Source: Mermis nigrescens | Taxonomy: Eukaryota; Nematoda; Enoplea; Mermithida; Mermithidae | NCBI GenBank assembly: GCA_036768485.1 | Contig: JAVLUZ010000836.1 | Coordinates: 62,001 to 126,000 of the forward strand | Length of the DNA: 64,000 bases | Reading direction: 5' to 3' | Part shown: positions 24,201 through 36,200 of the stretch, one piece after another | Position numbering within the stretch: position 1 is the stretch's first letter | Layout of the letters: every line of letters starts with the position of its first letter | Notes under the pieces: model-generated | The model's input: the letters and a program-made list of their open reading frames with translations, nothing else | The model's database searches: none | Told to the model about the DNA's origin: nothing | Made by a program: the position numbers and the translations under genes

Positions 24201-27200
24201 TTTTTCAAGAAGTTAGCACGATAAAAATTGCTTGGCTGTGCCCGTAGGTACAGAGCAACAGCCGATTTTGCCCGCTGCTGAAGTAAGCAATAATAGTAAC
24301 GTAGACGCTGATTTTCCTGACTTATCTGATTATAACGTCGATGTTAAAAATGAGGTTATTGTCTATTAGCGTTTAATAAAAACGTACAACATGCAGATAA
24401 TGAATTAAGCCAACAATATAATTTTCGTTGATGAAAAATTACTGTAAAACTGACCCATTTGTAATTCCTGTATAGTACTTGGAGAAACAAAAAAATCAGG
24501 AAACACTTCTCATTTGGAGTCATAATCGGTGCTCACACATGTGAGGTTTAGGCACCAAATTCACCACATTCATCACATCCTGAGAACTTAGGGCAGCGAG
24601 AATTTTCTGAGGCGGTCACTGAAAGTAAAATGACAAAAAGAGTCAAATTTTTTGCGCTTTGCACCATATACTCATGTTTTATTAATATTTTCTTCAATTT
24701 GCTAAATTTGTCTTATTTTCATAAATTGTTGATGTTTTCATATTTCAGGAAGCAAGAGCATTACCAGAAATAACAAAAATCGAGTTTTCAATACATATCG
24801 GTCATTTTGGAGCTCAAAAAGACACATTAGAAAATATTCTTGGTTTCAAACCCAGAATTCCCAATCTATTTTTCATAAGTGACATCATGCAAAGGCACAT
24901 TTCATCCTGAATATTGAGCTTAACCTGCATTTATTCTATGTATTTTATCATATTCAAAACATTCTTATTCAATTTCCATATATTATTAACGCAATCGGGA
25001 CCAGACTATCAGCAAATCACTAGTTTTATCAGCTCGTCCTGCTCGAAAAGTTTGTCATTTTTAAAGTTTTGTGGCTCAAAAGTGTTAGATTTTTGGCATT
25101 TGCGCCATACACTCCCCTTTCTTTATTTTTCCGATTAATTCAATTATTTCATATTTTTTGAAGCTATTTAAAGTTTCTAAATTTTCAGGTGCACAGTTAA
25201 AAAAAGACGAAAAATGATATTTTCCGCGCATACTTACATACTAGCATCTTCTTTAATACCAAAAAGGCAATAACGAAGAGAGGACCTGCTCCCTACTGTG
25301 TTGTGTAGGTTCAAATAAAATTTCAATAAAAAAATATCTTTACATGAAGGTAGACAGAGCTCTACCTAACAAAACAAGGGATGAATGCAGCCCACGATGC
25401 ACACGTAATGATCAAATTAACCTAGAATTTCGAGAATTAATGTCAGTTCATGTTTTATTTATATATTTTATTCATATTCAATTTATGTCAATTAATTAAT
25501 TTATTTATCAATTTGAAATTTCTAAGACATATCAATAAATAACTAACATTCATCAAGATTTTTCTTTTTCATATTTTAATTCATATAATAGATTAGCCAA
25601 CACATTGTATTCAGCATCACATAAGCGTTTGAGTCTTTGAGGGTCTCACTCAGAAGGATGAAATAAGAAGAAAAATCGCAATTTTCCTCCGAAATTGTAT
25701 CAAATTTACCATAAATAATCGATTTTCAAAGGTTGTTTTAGATCAAGAATTCTTCTTAATAACTCTTCATAGGTCTGACTGAAGCTTAGCATGGGGGTTA
25801 TTGGGAGCATAGATGCATAGCATAGCCGATCTGGCAGATCTGGCAGGGGAGTCTAAAATTGAGATTCTAGGGCCAAAATGACCAGCCGGTTACGTTGTGG
25901 ACAATTAACTAATACTTTGAACAAGGCGGCCCTTTTCTGCTGTGCAGTGGCGGATCTAGGATTTTCTGACAGGGGGAGGGTGGAAACCCAGATTTACCGG
26001 GAATTGTCAAAAATTGACCCAAAAAATCCTCCATAATGCTTGAAGTATCATTTTTTGTCTTTCGGTAGACACAATTATTTGTGAACCAAACTAACTGGAA
26101 AATTTTTAAAGTTGTCTACGAAAAAAGCGCAAACTATTGCAAAAATCGGCACAAAGTACCGAAAATATACTCGAAAAGCATTGTGACAACTAAAAAATCC
26201 TTGTTCTCTACATTGTAAACTACTCTACTGACGTAACATTGAAATTTTTAGAACGCCAAATCAGTTTAATGAGTACTCAGCACAAAGCGCCGGAAAAAAT
26301 TTGAAAAATCGTTATAAAAAATAGCTAAAATCATCAAAAAATTACCCATTATTCTCTATTTCGCCCAAAGTTTTTTGACGATAGGGGGAGCGCTTATCCC
26401 CCAACCCGCCCTTTCTAAATGATTCTGAGGTGTAAGATTCCCAAATCCCCTCGCTCATGTGTTTTTAAGCTGCCCTGGAGGATCGGCTGTGTTGTACCCT
26501 ACCTCCCTCCCTCGCATTCAACCAGTGCCTCCTCAGCAAACTTGTACACTATATAGTTTAATAGGATCAAACAGCCAGAGCTGCGCCGATTCTAGCGAGT
26601 TTATGACGTCATTGTAATGTGAGAAAGCCGCGCTAATCAGTAAAGGATAGGCGGCGAAGTGACTCACTCGACTCTGCCTATGTTTAACATGTAACGCTGC
26701 ACTTTTTAGCAAAGAGGTCCCCCTCCTTACTACTGCAAGATTAACTGACATGGCGGAAATACTTTGATACATATACAAATTCCCTTATTACTTCTCTGTC
26801 GATGTCACCGAAAACAAATGCTTCCAGTGAAATGGACGAAAAAATTTTCGACTTTAACCGTTGTATGTCTTCGATTGTAGTTTCTTAATTGAAGTTTGAA
26901 AAAATCTGATAAGTCGTGATGAACGTTAAATGGGAATAGAAACTGAAGTACGTAATTTCTCTTCTAAGGGACTGATTGAGACTTCATGGATAAAAGAGTC
27001 GTTAAAAGTTGCACACTGTTCCTTTATCTTAGTCAACTTGAGATTAATTGTCCATTTATTCGTTTCCTGTGAATTTTAATCAAAAACTTTGGGAAAACAA
27101 AACAAGGTTATGCAGCAACAATCAAGTACTTTTCAAGAAGAATGCAACAGAAGATTTTGCCTTGAAAAGTAGAAAATCGAAGGAATGAGATTAAAATTTT

Positions 27201-30200
27201 TGCAATAATGCAACAAACTATCATCAAATATAGGGATTATGATAATCTTGTGATTGATAAAATTAGTAAAATTCATTATCAAATCAGGATTGTGATAATC
27301 TTTTGATCGAGATAAAATTAGGAAATTCAGAATTTATTAACAGATTTACCTCTCCAGAACGGAGAACATTGAGGAAAATGATAAAAATATAGTCAAAAAA
27401 TGTGCATTTAGCGCCAAGCGATAAGAATTTGATATTTTTGAGCCAAAAATGAGCTGAAAAGCCTAACAAGGCACACTTTTTACAACTTTTACCAACTTTT
27501 ACAAACAATCGACAATTCTGGGGAGGATCGCTTACAACCATTTTGCGGGGGTCAGTTGCCATTCTATGGAGTCACCACCCCAAGAACACATATATTATGC
27601 ACTAATGTGCGACATGAATCTAATCAGCAATGCAACTTAATCCTGGATTAATCATAACACAATCATCACTTTAAGCTGGTTTGTTCGTGCCTAGCTCATG
27701 TATGGCGTAGACCAGTCAAAATTTTACTGGATATAGAGAAATTTCGAACTATTGAGAGTATACATGCACGTAGGAGGTGAGATTTTTATTTTTTATTCTA
27801 TTTTGTTGTCCAGCGATTTTGAACTGACGGAATATATCTGCTTCCTTCTTGAGGACAGAGGCAATAAAGTTGAAATTTTTCGGTGCTCCGCGCCGGATTA
27901 ATAACCTTATGAACTATTTACAAAAAAAACGCCCGAAATTGTGTCAAAATGGTCTTAAAAAATTAAAAACCTTACGCCAAATTCAGCATTTTCTATGTTT
28001 TTAAAGTGTTAAGCGCGATATAATGCAGTAAAAATGGACTAAAAGTGCGGTATTACCACGCAAAAGCTATTATTACAAAGGCTATTATAGCCATTTTCGT
28101 CATTTGACTAGCTAAAAAACGTAAATATTAAATTTAGTGGTCTGGATTTCTAGGATATTACGATATTACCCCTACCCTTGTTGACCCTGACCTTGTGCAT
28201 CATGATTAAAATTCGCCTGCTGACTTATGTCAATGCTTTGATGAAGCGACCCTATACCCCGCATAACAAGACCAGCTATAAGCCTACCACAATTTTTAAG
28301 CTTATGTTATCATTTCGAGACTAGGCTTAGGTTATAAAACAACTTAAAATAAGTGACAGATTAAGAGTTCAAACTGAAGTTTTTCCTTAAAACATAATTT
28401 TAAACAGCAAATCACGCGAAGTAGCAAAAAGCATAAGAATTTCATTTAGGTGTAATTTTAAAAAGACAATATAGAAATCCGATAAAATGCGTAGCGATGT
28501 AAAATTTTTTTTTATTTTGTTTTCAATGTTTTATATGCATTATTTTTGCTTCCTCGATTGAAAAATTCTACCGGAAATCGTAAGTGGGCGATAATTAGTA
28601 ATAACGATTATATATAATCGCTATTTCTGATTAATAAAATTATATCACAATAATTAATAGTGACATGAACTTTTGCAACTTAGAACATCGTAATCACCAT
28701 ACGTGCACAGCATAGTCATTCAATGGGATTGAGATCTATTGAACCTTCGAAATAAGAATAATTAAAATGAGATTTAAGTGCCTTATTGAGTGACAATGCC
28801 TGTAAAAAATAAAATGGTAAAATAGCTTGATTTTTAGTATTTAGCCAATTTAAGTACTTTCACAAAAAAACATATTTTGCTTTCACGGATTTTTGGCTTT
28901 GATTTTGTCCTGTTTTTCCCCACATAGAATATTCCCATCTTGCCTTCTGGGGACTCTAAATCCCAACGTGTATGTCTAGTCACAATCATTGGTGCAGAGA
29001 ATAGCCAATCAGTAGAGAGAAGACAAGCTCGTTGGTTGGGCCCCAATCGGAGAGCTTCATCAAACTAAAATGGTCTAAAAATGAATGTTAAATGGCAGAA
29101 AACTAATTTTATTCACAGACCGAGTTTGAAGCCTTTTGTAAAAAAGTTTTGCTTCCCTCGGCCTCAATTTCGCCTTATTTTTCAATAAATTTTACTTTTT
29201 CTGGTTCTCAGAGAGCTGTTTACCAGACTCCTTAAATCCGCAACCCTGAGTGCATATCAGGTCAAGATAATAATTTAGCCTTTTGTCATGCGATTTTTGA
29301 CAGACACTCGTCAAATGGATTATTTATGCGAATAATCCAATTCGCAAGGCAACATCTTAGTAGAGAAACACAATAAATTAAAAATGTTTTAAATGGAAAA
29401 CTGGCAGATATAATTAAAATAAAGACCAGATACTTAGATTATTATAAGCTAAAAATTTTCCTGAAATTACAACTTTTATTTAAATCGTCTTACGGACGTT
29501 AGCCATTATATTTTAGTAATACTATTTTTATTTTGCTATTTTTATAATAATATTATTATTATTATCATTATTAAATAATATAATTATAGTGCTAGTCTAT
29601 ACTACACTATTCTCACTATTTTTGCTGCGCTCAGAACACATTCAAAACGAAATAAACAAGTATTTCGCATTGTAAAATATGTCTGTTTACCTTGCATTTC
29701 GGGCAACTTATCTATCCACTCGGAAGGAACCGTCAAAATACGATTGCGATATCTCATGGCTGCTGTAGTTGAATCGGCAACAAGAGTTCCCTTAATTTCT
29801 TTTATCAAACGTGAGCGTGCGTTCGAAAACGTTTTATCATCAATTTCGCAATTTATCAAAATATGAAATACTTTTTCTAGGAAAATTGGGAAATTTACCG
29901 AAAATCCGGCGAGTGTGAGTACGATACTCGATCGGTCTATTTTCATCTTTAAAATGTAGCCCGCTTCAATAGCATCGCTCATTTTTTCCGCAATGATTTG
30001 TGTAATAATCTGAACGAATAAGACTAGCCGAGTTTCGGAGATAATCGGAACTTTGATGATAAAATTTGCTTCCGTTTCTGGACGGTCGTAACCAGCTTCG
30101 CTGAACCTATTCGATTAAAAAAATCATCGAAGGACGGACTAATGACTCGAACACATTTTTTAAACAATAAATATTTCAATCAGAACATCTTAAATTCTGG

Positions 30201-33200
30201 CCAAGCTAAAGAAATAATGAATCAATTATCAAAAATGCAATTATCGGCACCAAATAATGAATGGGGGCATCCGAAAGTTAGATTATCCAAATGCCCAAAG
30301 AAAGATTGCAAATTTTATTCAAAAGCGCCAAAAAAAGCGACGGAGCTGGGGTGAATTTTTCTTAGAAAGAATTTTCGATGACATTCAAAAATTTAAAAAC
30401 CATGACGCTGCATGCAATAATAAAGACCTCTAATTTTAGGCCAAAAAAAGCTGCGGTTCTAAAATTATCTGACTCTGGGTGGGAGATCCTCCTTAACTTC
30501 CCTTTTACACGTCTGCGTACCACAATCGTTTTTTCTCGTCCTCGTAAACTATCTTCGGATAAGATAATTCACTATCGAGCAAGCTAGCATTACAGCTCGG
30601 TAGTGTAAGGTTCGAAGGCAGAAATTCGTTCGGCTTTGGGGGCTCAATGGCCAATGCTCCGAAATCGGCTTTTTCTAATTTCAGCAGTGTATCAGAGGGT
30701 ATTTTATTTACGCTGTATTCTGCTTTGTACCATTTTCCAATACGATCGGTTTGGCCTGCACTTGTAATGCAACAGTATGTAAGAATAAGGCAAGAGAATG
30801 CTAGAACACAATTGTATTCAATATAGATACTTCTAAATCAGACCTAAACACTCTTAAGACGCCCGAGCTTACGTGGGGGTGAGGTCGAAGTTGATTAGAT
30901 CCCAGAATCCAGTAGACTCCAGAATTTGATTTTGTTGCTTCTCTGAGATATTCCCCTCGAAAACCTCAAAATTTTATAGCTGCTCATCTATGTGCTTAAG
31001 AGGTTGATTGGACTGTTTATATGCACCAATTATTCCCAATCGGGCAAGATTAAATGGTCCTATCCGTTTACTTTTGCATACGTATTGGCAACAATAATTT
31101 ACAATAAATTAATAGGTTCAATAATTTTTTAGTGGTTTTAAAACTCTTAATTTTGAAGCCAAGTTCTGACGGCGACCTGATCTTAGCTGACTTTAAAATG
31201 TCTTCGCTGGGATAATTACACACAAACAGCACTAATGACAGTGAAAAGATTAACTTATAAAGTTCCATCGTTAGATTTTTCAAATTTTTAGATAAGGTTT
31301 TAATTTTTTAATTCAATGTACTTACGTTTAATAACTATGATTAACAATTTTTCTGACAAAATTTTGCCGAACGCTTGATATCCGTAGATTATCGGCCAGG
31401 TTTAATTATGTTCAGGCTAAACTAGATTTCAACCTGACTAAGTTGCATAAATAGAAGAATAAAGAGAATAATTGAATGACTGAACGATGACCACATAATT
31501 ACGCACCTGAAAAATTTTTCGATACAATAATGTAATTGAAATTTTTTGGATTCAAAAGATCCAAAGCGTCCTTGAAAGGTTTCTCATCAAAGTCGAACTT
31601 TTCTTCGTACGGACCGCTAATAGCTTTTTTGATTCCATATGAGCTCATTCCTGACGACAAATCCAGGACTAAATCTAACACCTCAGTTTTGTCCTGTAAA
31701 ATTCAAAGTTTTTAACATTAGCAACGATTGAACAATTATTTATTTTTTTGGTCAAAGAGAACTAGTTAATCCGCTGTATTGCTGAAGGAGTCGTCGCACG
31801 CCTTTTTTACCCACATTTTTCTTTTTCAACCTATGTAAGTATGTCTATATTTTCTTTTAAAATCTGTTATGATTCTTCTAAATTGAATGTTTCCAAATAT
31901 TTCCTTAATTACTTGCTAGTATCTCTTTCTTTTGAATTAATTACTACTAAAGAACACGAAGCGGTACTTCTGTAGACTAGTTGACTTGTTATGATTAATT
32001 TCGTAAAATACATTATGTTGTTTGACTGAAATGATAATGTCAGCAATATGATAGTAATATTGCAGGACTAAGAATAAATGAATAACGGGGGTCAGGGTTC
32101 CGAGTTCCAATTACGCATGTACAGCATGTCAATTCCGGTGTGGTCAGTTGCGCAAAACTTTCAAAATGCCTTTTTTATGCTCAAAAAGAATGGGTACGAG
32201 TCAAAAACACCTTTTGTCGTTCATAATGAGGTCCGTTCTTATAAAACGTAAAATAAGATAAGAAATTTCAGGAAATGATCGAGTAAATAAAAATATACAT
32301 TCTTAAATAAGTAGACGATCGCTAAAAACGCTTAAAACGTCGCAGTTTCTGAAAATTAGGAAGTTAACCATTCTGGAGGAGTTGGCGTCATTTTACGAAG
32401 ATCATCCCAACATGGTCATTAAAAGTGAAGTATTAATATTATCATCAGTTGATAAAAATAAGTAGAGGTATTGAAAATTATGCAAATTTCCAATTAAGGC
32501 TAAGAACCAAGGACTCTACGCCAGATGTTTCATTCACGAAGCACCCAAAATTAAGTACTTGAACGGAAAATTCCAGCCGTCTTTTGACGTTTATTTCGTT
32601 TTGAATCCACTTTTGAATCGCTTGTGATTTGATGAAGTTCAAATAGGCAAACAAGGACCACAAAATCACATCCGTGTTTTGTAGTCCATATTCCGTTAGA
32701 TCAATCGCGATGACGAATCGTCCGAAGTTTATTCGCCGAGAAGAATCGTATGATGCTTCTATTTCAGAACTAAGGTTCTTATTTTTTAACCAAAACGCGA
32801 AACTTCCGGGTCCATCATTCGCAAAGAATTTCAGTATATATGCAGTTGGTAAACCGTTATACTGCGCTAGCAAATCAGGCATGGGAAAATAAACCACTAA
32901 TGATCGTTCGTCTTTAATAGGCACATATTTTATTTCGTAACCTGAATGTATGTGCCTGCTTATTGAACGAAACGCGTCGACTTTAACTCACAGTTGCAGA
33001 CATGTAACACCTCGAAAATTTGATGAGAGTGTAGTCGGCCATTTTCAGGGGGGGGTAGATGACCATTAATTTCAAGCCGAAAATGGCCGAAAACCCAAGT
33101 TTTTGCCCAAAATCGAAAAGGGTAAAAAAACTTCTGATTCTGAAGGGGATGAGAAAGACCGAGTGAGCGATGTTCCTATCCCCCTTATACAAGTATGCAA

Positions 33201-36200
33201 AGTTGTGAAGCAAAGTCAGTCAGAATATGAGCCCAGAGGGGTCAGTCAAGTACAAAGACGTGAAGTTTAAAGTTTGGCAGACCAGAGTGGACTGCGTGTG
33301 TGACTTAAGGAAGAATATTAAGGGCCAGAAGTAGATCACTTATCCTAATTTCCGAATTTTTTAAACTCGATGTAACAAAACGCATTGACCTATGGCGGCA
33401 TGAAATTCTTGCGCCAGAAATAATTATTGTGGACAATAAAAAAATTGTGGTTCTGCAAAAATATCTGAAGTGAAAATAAAAATACTTAAGCACAGTGATC
33501 CCTACACTTTCAAGGTTTTGCGCCTGATTCATTTGATAAAATTAATAGAAAAAAGGACGAGTAGGCCATCTAAGCCCGAATTTCGTAACTTTTCTGTTTC
33601 GCACAAGATTTTATTTCATTTGTGAGATGACGGCAAGAACTACTTATTCAACATAAAATGTTTGATTTCCTGCAAAAATTTTTGCACCAGTAATAATGCT
33701 AGATAAATTTAGACAATTGAACGAAAAATACTGTTTTCGCACATCAATGATCCGTCATTGTTATAATTTTGATGATAGATCAAGAACTAAAGACTTTTGA
33801 CTTTGTTATTTTCTCACCATTTTCATTATATTCCCCACAAAACTATTTCTTTTGATTTAGGGTCTGGTCCCCAAAACCCTTCCGAAATCCACATTAACGT
33901 TCGGCTTAAATACATATTCCTATAAATTTTTAGGAATAATAAAAGAATCTAGGTGCTGATATAGCGAAAAGCTCAAATGAGTTCGCATGCGAGAAACATT
34001 GATCCTTACCTGGCGCGATTTTAAGAAGAGAAATTTTTTGCGAAAATCGCTCACCGGTTTGACTTTGATTGGCGAATGAGGGTCGTTCTTGAGGAACCGT
34101 TCCCTTGGGCACGTTAGCAAATATCGGTACAATCAATTCGGCTAATTCGTGCACGCTTTCTCTACTCAAAACAGCCAATTTCATTCGATTCGCGGTGTAA
34201 AACTTAGTAAAAAATTTTCTCATCTCGTCGCTGAGACTGACATTTGACGAGCGAGATGATTCGAGCAAACTTTGTTCATTGCCACAAAGGAACTTGAAAA
34301 ATCGATGATCAGGATCATCTAAATTGTTGATCACCTCGGCGATTTTCTCGCCATCCGCAGATAAACCTTCGAGATATTCGGAGTTGACGGCTGATACTTC
34401 TCGTTCGATCGATACTTGACGTAATAGAGGACTAATGGATATTTCGGCAAATCTAAATAATTTTAAGAATTTGTTTCTCCTTACGCCAATTGCGATAGTT
34501 TAATCGAAAAATAATTTTACCTAAAAACTGATAGACAAGAATAAAATAACGAAAAACGGTGCACTCAGAGATGAAGTCACATTAAGTTCTTAAGAACGAA
34601 ATTTAGTATTGAAGACTTTCGTTGACCACTATGTATTACCTCACCTGTCTATTGCTTCCGGAAAATAGCTTGCTTGAATTTTAAAAAAGTAGAGAGCATA
34701 TTCCAGGCTGGTCATCGCATTTTCTATGCCACCGTGAGAGTTTACAAAATCACCGAATTCATCCTTGTCCGCTGGATACTAGAATGAACATGGAATAAAA
34801 TCTTTTCAACGATATAATAAAATTTGATCAATTAAGATGCGTATACTTAAACTGTTCACATTTTTTTGTTCGTCGTGTTAAGTAACTTCTGAAACATTAT
34901 TAGAATTTCGTCTTTTGATTACTTTCAAGACAAAAATAACCGATGGTCGAACAACGGGCAGATATTTTAGCACAAGTCCATTCGGATTTCTGGTCACTAT
35001 TCCAGCATATTAAATAATTTTTTGTCAATCGAGAACATTCAGATTTCAGGGTAATGTCTTACTAATGGATAACTAGAACTGAAGTTTTAATTTTGATCAT
35101 CTTAACGGATAGTGCAACATAAAAATCTGATTGTGGAAAAAATTTCGAAAAAATCTGGATTAAATTAGAGTACATTGAATGTTAGAATATGGCGCGAAGC
35201 GCTGAAAATTTTGCAATCTGAGCCAAAAGTTAGTTAAACTGCTTAAAAAGCACACTTCTACGTCTTCTTGGACAAACCGACAAGCCTGGGGACCGCGGCC
35301 ATTTTTTCATTGACTTAATAGCTTGAATAAATTCGAATAAGGGAGCACCGTGGTAGCAAGCAGATTAAGGTTTTGTTGGATTGGGGGAAAATATTGGACG
35401 ACAAGTATATGTCGTAAAAAATAGTGAAATAGACAGACGAGTCATCTAAAATGACAGTGGATTTTTTCAAATGTACTTAAATGAATGATGAAAGGAAGAA
35501 ACTCTGAAAAATTTCTCTTAACAAATTCCCACATTTCTATTTTGGGGGCCTCATCTCGCCCACGCGATCTCTGGTCACGCTCGTCTTAAGTGGATAAAAG
35601 TAACGTACCTACTTTTTGATCATTTCGTAGAACTCATGGAAAAGTTGTCATATGTAGGTACATTTTTGTGAACTCTCTTCAACATTGCACTGAAGCTTAG
35701 GTAGAATATTGCTGCCGTTACGACTGCTTTGCTTAATATCAAATGTTGAGGCGATAATAATAATCGGCAGACGTGTAAAAACGAAAAAATTTTGGAGTAG
35801 GTAGTTGGCCAGTTTCAGGGAGAATGGCCTTTAATTTTTTAGCCAAAAATAGCAGAATGTACTCAAAAACGAATAAAAACGCATATTTTTCCCAAAAATA
35901 AGGGTTAGTGAAGAGTTTCTGACTCTGGGGGATGTGGCAACCATTGACTTTATTTGGGAACCCCCTCCATTACATGTAGCTATGATCGGCGTTCTTAAAT
36001 TATAGACAACCGGTTGTTCTTTACTTTATTTGTGCCGAGAACCGAAACGTGCTCGAAAAAATGCGCTAATCCTTGAAATTCCAAAGGGTCATCCATTGAA
36101 CCTGCGATCAAAAAAAGTGACATAAATATTTATTTTCAAAAATAATATGCAGGATCTATATCACCTGCTTCGACGTGCATTGCCGCCGCGGCTTCTGCTG

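Noticed and set aside
30101..30508. A possible extra exon between gene A exons 7 and 8
   Set aside because: All frames contain stops, and exons 7 and 8 join directly in phase 2 with family-consistent spacing.
32478..32558. C-terminal extension of the exon 5 ORF (after FSVQ)
   Set aside because: Alignment with IDE and the phase of exon 6 place the donor at 32558/32557; the extension has no family similarity.
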